The position numbers and the translations under genes were made by a program. From Streptosporangium pseudovulgare (GTDB taxonomy: Bacteria > Actinomycetota > Actinomycetes > Streptosporangiales > Streptosporangiaceae), in the NCBI RefSeq assembly GCF_014648055.1, contig NZ_BMQJ01000003.1, forward strand, positions 456,631 through 520,630: a stretch of 64,000 bases of DNA, written 5' to 3'. The notes beneath the pieces are model-generated. The model made no database searches. It worked only from the letters and a program-made list of their open reading frames with translations, and was not told the DNA's origin. Of the stretch, positions 54,262 through 62,598 are shown piece after piece. Within the stretch, counting starts at the first letter, position 1, and every line of letters starts with the position of its first letter.

Positions 54262-54692
54262 TCGCCGTCGATACCAACGTCCTGGTGTACGCACATCGCA
54301 GCGACAACGAGTTCCACGACAGGGCGATGGCGAAGATCAGGGAACTGGCGGAGGGGCGGTCGGCCTGGGCGATTCCATGGCCGTGTGTCCACGAGTTCTT
54401 CTCGGTCGTGACCCATCCCCGCATCTACGCACCGCCGAGCACCTCGGCGCAGGCCATCGCCCAGATCGACGCCTGGCTGACGTCACCGTCTCTTGTCATG
54501 ATCGGTGAGACGAAGGACCACTGGAAGACGCTCCGGTCTGTGATCGAATCAGGCAGGGTGCTGGGCCCGATGGTCCACGACGCGCGCATCGCGGCAGTGT
54601 GCGCGGCGAACGGAGTCCGTGAGCTGTGGACTTTGGACCGTGATTTCAGCCGCTTCCCGGCGCCCGTCATCCGCAACCTCCTCAAGGACTGA
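54258..54692 (+). CDS. vapC: VapC-type PIN-domain toxin
   Basis: A 144-residue PIN-domain ribonuclease toxin. Acidic residues Asp5 (VDTNVLVYAH), Glu46 (VHEFFSVV), Asp108 (MVHDARIAA) and Asp126 (LWTLDRDFSRF) form the metal site, so it appears intact. Like other VapC proteins it would cut tRNA or rRNA when the antitoxin is lost. The GTG start is inside the antitoxin stop. Confidence 0.88.
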   Translation: MIAVDTNVLVYAHRSDNEFHDRAMAKIRELAEGRSAWAIPWPCVHEFFSVVTHPRIYAPPSTSAQAIAQIDAWLTSPSLVMIGETKDHWKTLRSVIESGRVLGPMVHDARIAAVCAANGVRELWTLDRDFSRFPAPVIRNLLKD

Positions 54693-54729
54693 CGGGCGCG
54701 GAGGCAGGCGGATCGCGGCGTGGGCGGAT

Positions 54730-55218
54730 TCAGTCGTCGGCCAGGGGCTGGACCCGGTGGGCCACCACGGTGGAGAGGGTGATCACCGTGCTGCTGCGCC
54801 GTACGCCGGGGATGCCCAGCATCCGGTCGATGACCCGCTGGATGTGCTCGTGGTCGTGGCCGGCGATCCGGCACCAGACGTCGCCGGGGCCGGTGACGAT
54901 GTGCGCCTCCATGACCTCGGGGATCACCTCCAGTGCGGCGGAGATGTCGGGCCGGGAGACCTGCTCGACCTCCAGCGTGGTGAACGCCTGCACCGGGTAG
55001 CCGAGGGCGCGCGGGGAGAGGTTGGGCCCGAAGTCGACGATCACCCCGTCGGCGACCATCCGGTCCAGCCGGGCCTGGACCGTCCCCCGGGCGACCCCGA
55101 GGATGCGGGAGATCTCCAGCAGTCCGGTGCGCGGGCGTTCCCTGACCAGGCGGAGCACCCTGCGGTCGAGATCGTCCAGGCCGTTCCGGCCGGCTCTTCT
55201 GGCTGCCAATCTGCTCAC
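54730..55218 (-). CDS. Lrp/AsnC-family regulator
   Basis: A 162-residue regulator: LDDLDRRVLRLVRERPRTG and ISRILGVARGTVQARLDRMV form the HTH; the RAM domain includes AHIVTGPGDVWCRIAGHDHEH. GTG 55218. It is divergent from the nitroreductase gene across 118 bases and may regulate it. It is not close in sequence to the Lrp protein at 25722. Confidence 0.88.
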   Translation of the reverse strand: MSRLAARRAGRNGLDDLDRRVLRLVRERPRTGLLEISRILGVARGTVQARLDRMVADGVIVDFGPNLSPRALGYPVQAFTTLEVEQVSRPDISAALEVIPEVMEAHIVTGPGDVWCRIAGHDHEHIQRVIDRMLGIPGVRRSSTVITLSTVVAHRVQPLADD

Positions 55219-55336
55219 CTCCGCGGACCCCGCGACGGCGGAAACTGACGATCTGGCAGTGTTCCGGGCGGGGTGTTGCCCTATTTTTCACCGCCATTCA
55301 GACTACGCGCGCACATATGGCGAAAAAGGAGGCATA

Positions 55337-56008
55337 GTGCCGCGCGAGCACAGCTACCCGTTCATCCCCTACCGGCCCACCCGCTACCTCGAAGACGAGA
55401 TGCTGGCCCGGGGGCGGGATTTCTACGAGCACATGGACCGGCGGCGGAGCGTGCGGTTCTTCAGCGACGAGCCGGTGCCCCGCGAGTGCGTCGAGCTGGC
55501 GATCCGGGCCGCCAACACCGCCCCCTCCGGGGCCCACCAGCAGCCGTGGAAGTTCATCCTGATCGGCGACGCCGAGACCAGGCGGCGGATCAGGGAGGCG
55601 GCCGAGGTCGAGGAGCGCAAGAACTACGAGGAGGGGCGGCTGACGCCCGAGTGGCGCGCCGCCCTGGCCCCCCTGGAGACCGGCCCGGAGAAGGACTACC
55701 TGGAGACCGTGCCCTGGCTGGTGGTCTGCTTCGCGGAGAAGTACGGCGTGCGCCCCGACGGCACGCGGGTCAAGCACTACTACGTCAACGAGAGCGTCGG
55801 CATCGCCTGCGGCTTCTTCATCGCGGCCCTGCACGCGATGGGGCTGTCCACCCTCACCCACACCCCCAACCCGATGGCGTTCCTGAGCGACATCTGCGGG
55901 CGGCCGGCCAACGAGCGGCCCTACATCCTCTTCCCGGTGGGCTACGCCGCCCGCGACGCGGAGGTCCCCGACCTGGCCCGCAAGCCGCTGCCGGAGGTCA
56001 TGGCCTGA
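55337..56008 (+). CDS. Nitroreductase-family flavoprotein
   Basis: A 223-residue FMN enzyme. MDRRRSVRFFSDEPVPRE and APSGAHQQPWKFILI bind FMN; HTPNPMAFLSDICGRPANER, given in part, and FPVGYAARDAEVP close the fold. The pattern fits the subgroup near iodotyrosine deiodinase and BluB-like proteins; substrate not known. AAAAGGAGG before GTG 55337 settles the start. Confidence 0.88.
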   Translation: MPREHSYPFIPYRPTRYLEDEMLARGRDFYEHMDRRRSVRFFSDEPVPRECVELAIRAANTAPSGAHQQPWKFILIGDAETRRRIREAAEVEERKNYEEGRLTPEWRAALAPLETGPEKDYLETVPWLVVCFAEKYGVRPDGTRVKHYYVNESVGIACGFFIAALHAMGLSTLTHTPNPMAFLSDICGRPANERPYILFPVGYAARDAEVPDLARKPLPEVMA

Positions 56009-56025
56009 AGAGCCTGAAGGGGGTT

Positions 56026-56058
56026 GACGGGGTGACGCGCCCGGCGCGTCACCCCGTC
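56026..56058 (+). terminator. Terminator after the nitroreductase gene
   Basis: GACGGGGTGACGCGCC pairs perfectly with GGCGCGTCACCCCGTC (56026-56041, 56043-56058), then TCGTTTCGGTCTTGTTTT follows. A strong terminator with a T-rich tail. Confidence 0.8.
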
Positions 56059-56121
56059 TCGTTTCGGTCTTGTTTTGGGTCTTGTGAAGGGCGGTTGTCA
56101 AGGCTACGATCACGACAACTC

Positions 56122-56138
56122 TTAGGAAACTTTCCTAA
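56122..56138. promoter_or_regulatory. 17-bp perfect palindrome upstream of the chitinase leader
   Basis: TTAGGAAACTTTCCTAA, 8-bp arms around a single C, just after the preceding terminator and 4 bases before the AGGAG of the short upstream ORF. Very probably an operator for chitinase control. It does not resemble the DasR consensus. Confidence 0.7.
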
Positions 56139-56150
56139 AAGAGGAGCCGA

Positions 56151-56195
56151 ATGGGGACGCCGATGACCCGTTCACCAACCAAGGGCACCTTCTGA
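56151..56195 (+). CDS. Possible 14-residue leader peptide upstream of the first chitinase
   Basis: ATG with GAGGAG 4 bases upstream encodes MGTPMTRSPTKGTF and a TGA. The stop is 2 bases before a hairpin (56198-56236). The best ribosome site in the 447-base gap belongs to this ORF, so translation is plausible; whether it regulates is unknown. Confidence 0.4.
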   Translation: MGTPMTRSPTKGTF

Positions 56196-56197
56196 CC

Positions 56198-56236
56198 AGC
56201 GCGGACGCCACCGACTCCGGAGGCGGCGTCCGCGCT
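56198..56236 (+). promoter_or_regulatory. Hairpin in the chitinase leader
   Basis: AGCGCGGACGCC (56198-56209) pairs perfectly with GGCGTCCGCGCT (56225-56236) around a 15-base loop. Placed right after the leader ORF, it could act as an attenuator. No T-run follows. Confidence 0.6.
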
Positions 56237-56316
56237 CCCGCACCACCCGGCGCGGCATCGCACCGATGACCGCCCCGGGCGGCCACCCGCGCGGCGCGGC
56301 GGCGGACCCGTCGTCT

Positions 56317-56388
56317 TGACCGCGCCGGAAAACCTGACCGCGGCGGAGAACCTGACCGCGGCGGAGAACCTGACCGCGCCGGAAAAGC
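56317..56388. repeat. Four 18-bp tandem repeats in the chitinase leader
   Basis: TGACCGCGSCGGARAACC at 56317, 56335, 56353 and 56371. Units 2 and 3 are identical. The 18-base period is a multiple of 3 and one frame reads LTAAEN repeated, but no start or longer gene accompanies it. Confidence 0.85.
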
Positions 56389-56455
56389 CACCCGCCCCGC
56401 CCCCGCGGCCCCGCCGCCGGCGGGACGTGACACCCCCCGACAGAAGGAACAGCGA

Positions 56456-58018
56456 ATGAGACTTCGTCGAACAGCAGCCGCGGCCCTGGCCGCACTCCTG
56501 ACCGCGCTCGGCACGGCAGCGGTCGCGGCACCCGCCGGGGCGGCGGCGTCCCCCACGGCCACCTTCACCAAGGCCTCCGACTGGGGCACCGGCTTCGAGG
56601 GCAAGTACACGATCACCAACGGCGGCACCACCCCCATCAACGGCTGGTCAGTGGCCTTCGACCTGCCCTCCGGCGCCTCCGTCGGCTCCTTCTGGGACGC
56701 CGCCATGACCCGCAGCGGGCAGCGCTTCACCTTCACCAACGTCGGCTGGAACGGCACACTGGCCCCCGGCGCGTCCACGAGCTTCGGCTTCAACGGCAGC
56801 CCCGGCGGCGCCACCCCGTCCAACTGCACGCTCAACGGCAACCCCTGCGGCGGAGGCACCGGCAACCCCGGCGCCCCGGGCACGCCCGGAACGGTGACCA
56901 CGACCTCGACCAACACCTCGATCACCCTGTCCTGGGGCGCCTCCAGCGGCACGGTCACCGGCTACCGCGTCTACGAGGGCTCGACGCTCAGGACCACCGT
57001 CACCGGCACCACCGCCACCATCTCCGGCCTCGGCACCTGTGAGTCGCACAGCTACACGGTCAAGGCGTACAACAACACCGGCGAGTCGGCCGGCAGCACC
57101 GCCGGCGCCACCACCACGGGCTGCACCAACCCGGACCCCGGCGGCAAGATGCCCGGCGCCCCCTACCTCTACACGGGCTGGGGCAACCCGCCCAGCCCGG
57201 CCACGGTCATGGGCGCCACCGGCGTCAAGTCCTTCACCATGGCCTTCATCCTCGCCCAGAACGGCTGCAACCCCGCCTGGGACGGCCAGCGCCCGCTGAC
57301 CGGTGGCGCCGACCAGGCCGCCATCAACCAGATCAAGTCCGCCGGCGGCAGCGTGCAGGTCTCCTTCGGCGGCTGGCAGGGCAACAAGCTCGGCCCCAAC
57401 TGCTCGACCCCCCAGGCGTTCGCCGGAGCCGTGCAGAAGGTCATCGACGCCGTCGGTCCCGCGGTGGTCGACTTCGACATCGAGAACACCGACGAGTTCG
57501 AGAACTACACCGTCCAGGACCGCATCCTCAACGGCCTGAAGATCGTCAAGGCGGCCAACCCCGGCGTCAAGGTGGTCGTGACCTTCGGCACGGCCACCAG
57601 CGGCCCGACCGCCCCCGGCATCCGTCTGATCAACCAGGCCAAGGCGCTGGGCGTGCCGATCGACAACTACACGATCATGCCGTTCGACTTCGGCGGCGGC
57701 GCCGACATGTACCAGAGCACGGTCAGCGCCTCCGAGGGCCTGAAGAACGCGCTGAAGTCCGCCAACGGCTGGACCGACGCCCAGGCCTACGCCCGCATGG
57801 GCATCTCCGGCATGAACGGCCTGTCCGACCAGCAGGAGCTGACCTCCCCGGCGCAGTGGACCCAGATTCGCGACTGGGCGAAGTCCAAGGGCCTGACCCG
57901 TCTCGCGTTCTGGTCGGTCAACCGCGACCGCCCCTGCCCCGGCGGCGGCGTCCAGGAGAGCTGCAGCGGGATCGCCCAGGCCGACTGGGAGTTCACCCGG
58001 ATCACCGCGGGCTTCTGA
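56456..58018 (+). CDS. Secreted GH18 chitinase with CBM2 and FN3 domains
   Basis: A 520-residue exported enzyme. Signal peptide 1-30 (ending AGAAA), a CBM2 module about 31-128 (WGTGFEGKYTITN, NGWSVAFDLP, NVGWNGTLAPGAS), an FN3 domain about 142-222, and a GH18 barrel about 235-520. The catalytic motif is DFDIE with Glu343 as acid. It should hydrolyse chitin outside the cell. AGAAGGAACAGCG precedes the ATG. A palindrome, short ORF, hairpin and repeats lie upstream; a second chitinase gene follows. Confidence 0.93.
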   Translation: MRLRRTAAAALAALLTALGTAAVAAPAGAAASPTATFTKASDWGTGFEGKYTITNGGTTPINGWSVAFDLPSGASVGSFWDAAMTRSGQRFTFTNVGWNGTLAPGASTSFGFNGSPGGATPSNCTLNGNPCGGGTGNPGAPGTPGTVTTTSTNTSITLSWGASSGTVTGYRVYEGSTLRTTVTGTTATISGLGTCESHSYTVKAYNNTGESAGSTAGATTTGCTNPDPGGKMPGAPYLYTGWGNPPSPATVMGATGVKSFTMAFILAQNGCNPAWDGQRPLTGGADQAAINQIKSAGGSVQVSFGGWQGNKLGPNCSTPQAFAGAVQKVIDAVGPAVVDFDIENTDEFENYTVQDRILNGLKIVKAANPGVKVVVTFGTATSGPTAPGIRLINQAKALGVPIDNYTIMPFDFGGGADMYQSTVSASEGLKNALKSANGWTDAQAYARMGISGMNGLSDQQELTSPAQWTQIRDWAKSKGLTRLAFWSVNRDRPCPGGGVQESCSGIAQADWEFTRITAGF

Positions 58019-58230
58019 CCCCACCCGCCCGGCCCGCCCGCGGGGAGGCCGTACGGCCCGCTCGCCGGAGAACCGTACGGCCGCCCGCCGGGGGCCGGCC
58101 CGCCACCGCGGCCCCCGTCCCACGGCGCGCCGGCCCCTCTCCCCGGCGCGGCCCCGCCCCCACAGGGCGCGGGGCCGCGCCCCGGAAGACCACCCCAGCT
58201 CATCCCTCCACGACCCTTGCGGGGCAAGAG

Positions 58231-59901
58231 ATGAACCTCAGGAAACTCGCGGCGGCCGCCGTACTGGCCCTGGGCGCGGCGACGCTCGCCGCACCGCCCG
58301 CGCACGCCGCCGACATCATGACCAACTCCGGGTTCGAGGACGGCCTGACCGGGTGGACCTGCTCGGCCTCCTCGGCCGCGACGACGGTGTCGTCCCCGGT
58401 GCACGGCGGCACCAAGGCACTGCAGGCCACCGCCCAGGGAGCCGACATCGCCCGCTGCGGCCAGAAGGTCGCCGTAAAGCCGTCCTCGTCGTACTCGCTG
58501 TCGGCCTGGGTGCGCGGCGGCTACGTCTTCCTGGGCGCGACCGGCACCGGCACCACCGACCCCAGCACGTGGACCTCCTCGCCGTCGTCCTACGCGCGTC
58601 TGACCACGTCGTTCACCACCGGTCCGTCCACCACCTCGGTGACCGTGTACGTCAACTCCTGGTACGGCCAGGGCGCCTACCAGGCCGACGACCTCGTTCT
58701 CGACGGACCGCCCGGCGAGGGCGTCCCGGGCGACACGGTTCCGCCCACCGTCCCGGCGAATCTCACCGTGGGCGGCGCCACCGCCACCTCGCTGACGCTC
58801 TCCTGGTCGGCCTCCACCGACGACTCCGGCACCGTGGCCCGCTACGAGGTCTCCCGCGACGGCGGCGCGCCGGTCGGCGTGGGCTCCGCCACCTCCCACA
58901 CGGCCACCGGCCTGTCGCCCCGCACCGCCTACTCCTTCCGGGTCCGGGCCTGCGACCCCTCGGGCAACTGCTCGGCCTACGGCCCGCAGGTGAGCGGGAC
59001 GACCGCCGACGACACCATCCCGCAGCCCGGCGGGGAGATCCGCTACGCCCCCTACATCGACATCACCATGCCCACGCCCTCGCTGGCGGGCGCCGCCACC
59101 GCGACCGGGGTGAAGAACTACACCCTCGCCTTCGCCCTCGGCGACAGCTCCGGCTGCAACCCGGCCTGGGGCGGCACCATCCCGATCAACGACCCGCGGA
59201 TCATCGGCGACGTCCGGGCACTCCAGGCCCAGGGCGGGCAGGTGATCGTGGCCACCGGAGGCGCCCAGGGACCGTACCTGGAGCACACCTGCGCCACCTC
59301 CGCCGCGCTGCTCACCGCGTACAAGAAGGTCCTCGACGCGGTCGGGACGAACCACCTCGACGTCGACGTCGAGGCGTCGATCGACGCGGCCAAGGTCAAC
59401 ACCGCGCTCAAGCAGCTCCAGGCCGAACGCGGCACCGTGGTGAGCTACACCCTCCGGGTCCAGGGTCAGGACTACGGCGTGGACCCGTTCTCGCTGTCGA
59501 TCCTGCAGGACGCGGCGGCCAAGGGGCTCAACGTGATCGTCAACCCGATGCTGATGAACTTCGGCTACACCGGCGACTGGGGTGACGCGATGATCAAAGC
59601 CGCCGAGGCGACGCTCGCGCAGATGAAGACGGTCTGGCCGGCGAAGACCGACGCCCAGCTCAAAAAGATGCTCGGCCTGACCCCGATGATCGGCAAGAAC
59701 GACACCGGCATGACCACCACCCAGGCGAACGCCCGCAAGCTGCTCTCCTGGGCCAACGCCAACCACGTCGGCTTCATCGGCTTCTGGTCCGCCGGACGCG
59801 ACAACGGCGGCTGCCCCAACGGCCAGGTGTCGCCCACCTGCAGCGGGGTCGCCCAGTCGCCCTGGGAGTTCACCGGCATCTTCAAGGGGTTCACCGGCTG
59901 A
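58231..59901 (+). CDS. Secreted GH18 chitinase with N-terminal carbohydrate-binding and FN3 domains
   Basis: A 556-residue exported enzyme. Signal peptide 1-27 (APPAHA), a jelly-roll carbohydrate-binding module about 28-162 (NSGFEDGLTGWTC to YQADDLVLDG), FN3 about 168-262, and GH18 about 268-556. The motif DVDVE places the catalytic Glu at 381. Its barrel differs from the first chitinase, so the two probably attack chitin differently. ATG 58231 follows GGGGCAAGAG; the open frame upstream is noncoding. The 212-base gap holds two CCGTACGG sites. Confidence 0.92.
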   Translation: MNLRKLAAAAVLALGAATLAAPPAHAADIMTNSGFEDGLTGWTCSASSAATTVSSPVHGGTKALQATAQGADIARCGQKVAVKPSSSYSLSAWVRGGYVFLGATGTGTTDPSTWTSSPSSYARLTTSFTTGPSTTSVTVYVNSWYGQGAYQADDLVLDGPPGEGVPGDTVPPTVPANLTVGGATATSLTLSWSASTDDSGTVARYEVSRDGGAPVGVGSATSHTATGLSPRTAYSFRVRACDPSGNCSAYGPQVSGTTADDTIPQPGGEIRYAPYIDITMPTPSLAGAATATGVKNYTLAFALGDSSGCNPAWGGTIPINDPRIIGDVRALQAQGGQVIVATGGAQGPYLEHTCATSAALLTAYKKVLDAVGTNHLDVDVEASIDAAKVNTALKQLQAERGTVVSYTLRVQGQDYGVDPFSLSILQDAAAKGLNVIVNPMLMNFGYTGDWGDAMIKAAEATLAQMKTVWPAKTDAQLKKMLGLTPMIGKNDTGMTTTQANARKLLSWANANHVGFIGFWSAGRDNGGCPNGQVSPTCSGVAQSPWEFTGIFKGFTG

Positions 59902-59950
59902 CGGCCGGGGCCCGGCCCCCGTTCGGAACCGGGCATGACCCATGAAAGCC

Positions 59951-59987
59951 CCTCGCCGCCGGGAGAGACGGACTCCCGGCGGCGAGG
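59951..59987 (+). terminator. Strong hairpin after the second chitinase
   Basis: CCTCGCCGCCGGGAG / CTCCCGGCGGCGAGG, a 15-bp perfect stem with loop AGACGGA. No T-run. Confidence 0.8.
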
Positions 59988-60124
59988 TCATGCCCGTGAC
60001 CGCTTCTCCTCGGTGACTGAAAGTGACGGTTCGACTTCTCTCCGCGAAGAAACCTGGAAGAATCAGCTCGTTTCGCGGCCCGAGTGGTCCCTTGCCCCTG
60101 ACTTCCGGCACTCTGGTAGACGTC

Positions 60125-61513
60125 ATGGACTACGCAATCCAAACGGGGTTCGTCCTCGCCGCAGGTGTCGTGCTCGCGCTGGTCGCCCAGTGGCGGCACT
60201 GGCGTCCGTCGCTGCCCATGGCGATCGCAGTCGGAATCGTGTTCCGTCTGCTGATCATGGCCGCCGCGGCGGACAGCCACTGGCAGCCGGTCGACTTCGT
60301 GAACAGCTTCAAGCCCGCGGGCGTGGCGGTCCTGAACCACCAGGACCCCGTTCTCGGCAGCAACGGCGGCTGGCACTTCCTGCCGACCATCCCGTACGTG
60401 TACGGCCTGCTGCTCTGGCTGGGCATCCCGTGGGAGATCGCCGGCCGGCTCGTCACCGTGGTGGCCGACATCGCGCTGATCCCCCTGGTCGGCAGGCTCG
60501 CCGGGGGACGCGACGCCTCGCTGCGCGCCTTCCAGTACGCCTGCAACCCCCTGGCCCTCCTCGTCGCGTGCGTCCACGGCCAGGTCGAACCGGTCGCGCT
60601 GGCCTTCGGCGTCGCCGCGTTCGTGGTGGCCCGCGGCCCGGGTCCGGCCGAGCGCCCCGGCCTCGTCAACGACCCCATCGCCATGACCCGGCGGAGCGTC
60701 TCCACCCTCGGGTTCCGCGGCGCCGTACGGCAGGCACTGGCGGCGGCGCCGGAGACGGTGCGCCTGGCGCTGCGTCCCGGACCCGGCGACCGGGCCGGTC
60801 TGCGCCGCGCCCTGTTCGCCGGCCTGCTGATGGGCCTGGCCCTGTGCGCCAAGAGCTGGCCCATCTGGCTGATCCCCGGCATGCTCCTGTTCCTGCCGAC
60901 CGTCCGCGCCCGCGTCGTCGCCTTCGTGGCCACCGGCATCGCGCCGGTGTTCTTCATCGTCACGCTGCCGATCTTCGCCGGGACCTCCCTGAGCCAGATC
61001 CCCGAAGTCCTCAAGGTGATGAAGAGCATCCGCCCCATCGTCGGCGAGTGGAGCTACAGCGCCCTCCTGGTCGGCGGTGACTGGACGCTCCACCAGGGGA
61101 TCGCCACGTTCGGCACGTGGCTGATCTACTTCACGCTCGTGGTGGTCGCCATCCTGTGGCGCCGCGCCGACCCGGTGGACGTCACCACGGCCCTGCTGCT
61201 CGCCTTCATGGTCGCCACCCCCCGGCTCGGCGCGCAGTACCTGCTGTGGTTCATGCCGTTCCTGGTCGCCCGTCCCACCCGCTTCGCGTGGCCCGCGATC
61301 CTCGGCGTCTCCTTCTGGGCGGCGTACGGCTACCTCTACATGACGCAGTACCGCGGCCTGGAATGGGGTGAGCTGCACTCGGTCTGGGCGCAGTGCTCCA
61401 TCGTGCTCCTGCCGGTCCTCATCGCGGCGATGCCCTGGAGCCGCCGCGTCTCCGAGGCGCAGATACCCGCACCGCGTACGGCGCCGCAGAAGACCGCCCC
61501 GGCGGCCATCTGA
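60125..61513 (+). CDS. Integral membrane glycosyltransferase-like protein (GT-C fold)
   Basis: A 462-residue protein with about ten or more helices. DFVNSFKPAGVAVLNHQDPV after helix 2 and ACNPLALLVACVHGQVEPVA (HGQ) resemble polyprenyl-phosphate-mannose-dependent GT-C enzymes. TPRLGAQYLLWFMPFLVARP is typical of DUF2029/GT87 relatives. Probable role in envelope glycan assembly; acceptor unknown. ATG 60125 begins the first helix; a GTG at 60023 is less likely. Confidence 0.75.
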   Translation: MDYAIQTGFVLAAGVVLALVAQWRHWRPSLPMAIAVGIVFRLLIMAAAADSHWQPVDFVNSFKPAGVAVLNHQDPVLGSNGGWHFLPTIPYVYGLLLWLGIPWEIAGRLVTVVADIALIPLVGRLAGGRDASLRAFQYACNPLALLVACVHGQVEPVALAFGVAAFVVARGPGPAERPGLVNDPIAMTRRSVSTLGFRGAVRQALAAAPETVRLALRPGPGDRAGLRRALFAGLLMGLALCAKSWPIWLIPGMLLFLPTVRARVVAFVATGIAPVFFIVTLPIFAGTSLSQIPEVLKVMKSIRPIVGEWSYSALLVGGDWTLHQGIATFGTWLIYFTLVVVAILWRRADPVDVTTALLLAFMVATPRLGAQYLLWFMPFLVARPTRFAWPAILGVSFWAAYGYLYMTQYRGLEWGELHSVWAQCSIVLLPVLIAAMPWSRRVSEAQIPAPRTAPQKTAPAAI

Positions 61514-61543
61514 GCTCTCCGGAAGGGCGGAGGGTAGGCTCCG

Positions 61544-62410
61544 GTGGGCATGAGAGAAGATCTGGAGATCCTGCGCTACACCGCCTTCACGCACGACCCC
61601 GAAGGGGGCAACCCCGCCGGAATCGTCCTGGACGCCGGTGACCTCTCCGACGCCGAGATGCTCGCCATCGCCGCCGAGGTCGGCTACTCCGAGACGGCCT
61701 TCGTGACCGGCGGCGACGACGAGAGCCGCACCTTTCAGGTCCGCTACTTCGCCCCCTCCGCGGAGGTCGCCTTCTGCGGGCACGTCACGATCGCCACGGC
61801 GGTGGTGATGGCCCAACGGCTCGGCGCCGGTCCGCTGGTCTTCCACACCCCGGCCGGTGAGATCGCCGTGGACACCGGGATCGACGACGGCGTACTCCGC
61901 GCCACGCTCACCAGCGTCCCCACCCGCTCCCGGCCCGTGGAGGAGGAGGCGCTCGACGCGACCCTCACCGCGCTCCGCTGGTCCCGCGAGGACCTCGACC
62001 CGGCCTTCCCCCCGCACGTCGCCTTCGGCGGGAACGACCACCTCCTGCTCGCCGCCGCGACCCGTGAGCGCCTGGCGGACCTCGACTACGACTTCGACGC
62101 GCTGCGGTCGGTCATGACCCGCAACGGCTGGACGACGGTGCACCTCTTCTGGCGTGAGAGCGATCTGCGGTTCCACGCGCGTAACCCCTTCCCGGTGGGC
62201 GGGGTCGTGGAGGATGCCGCGACGGGGGCCGCGGCGGCCGCGTTCGGCGGCTACCTCCGGGTGCTGGGCACCGGGTCCGACGAGTTCACCATCCTCCAGG
62301 GGGTGGACATGGGACGACCGAGCATCCTGAGGGTGTCGATCGCCTCCCCGGACGGCCGTAGCCGGGTGAGCGGGGGAGCCGTGGAGCTGCCCGCGCCGTC
62401 CCCGGCCTGA
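61544..62410 (+). CDS. PhzF-family isomerase/epimerase-like protein
   Basis: A 288-residue protein of the diaminopimelate-epimerase fold. YTAFTHDPEGGNPAGIVL, EVGYSETAFV, RYFAPSAEVAFCGHVTIA and VEDAATGAAAAAFGGYL are PhzF motifs; the Glu in YSETAF is the expected catalytic acid. Outside phenazine producers the substrate is usually unknown, and no phenazine genes are present here. GTG 61544 has GGAGG 10 bases upstream; ATG 61550 is equally possible. Confidence 0.88.
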   Translation: MGMREDLEILRYTAFTHDPEGGNPAGIVLDAGDLSDAEMLAIAAEVGYSETAFVTGGDDESRTFQVRYFAPSAEVAFCGHVTIATAVVMAQRLGAGPLVFHTPAGEIAVDTGIDDGVLRATLTSVPTRSRPVEEEALDATLTALRWSREDLDPAFPPHVAFGGNDHLLLAAATRERLADLDYDFDALRSVMTRNGWTTVHLFWRESDLRFHARNPFPVGGVVEDAATGAAAAAFGGYLRVLGTGSDEFTILQGVDMGRPSILRVSIASPDGRSRVSGGAVELPAPSPA

Positions 62411-62520
62411 CCTCCGGCGCGTCCCCGGCCCGCGAGCCCGGACGAGCCCGGGCCCCGGGTCGCCGCGCGAACCGCAGGTCCGCCACCTGCCGGCCGTCCC
62501 GTTCGAGAACCTGCGTGATC

Positions 62521-62549
62521 CTCACCGAGACGGGGCGCGTCTCGGTGAG
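62521..62549. terminator. Convergent hairpin between PhzF and AI-2E genes
   Basis: CTCACCGAGAC / GTCTCGGTGAG, an 11-bp perfect stem with a 7-base loop. It is symmetric and can serve both convergent genes. Confidence 0.7.
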
Positions 62550-62598
62550 CGGCAGGACGCTCATTCGCGGTGCTCACGGCACCGCTTCCCGGGCGGTC

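Noticed and set aside
61544..62410. PhzF-family gene as evidence of phenazine synthesis
   Set aside because: No other phz-type gene is nearby and PhzF-like proteins are widespread without phenazines.
62251..62577. Minus-strand frames starting MSVLPLTETRPVSV near 62564 as a short gene
   Set aside because: They read through the terminator hairpin at 62521-62549 and soon turn into antisense of the PhzF gene; no family recognised.
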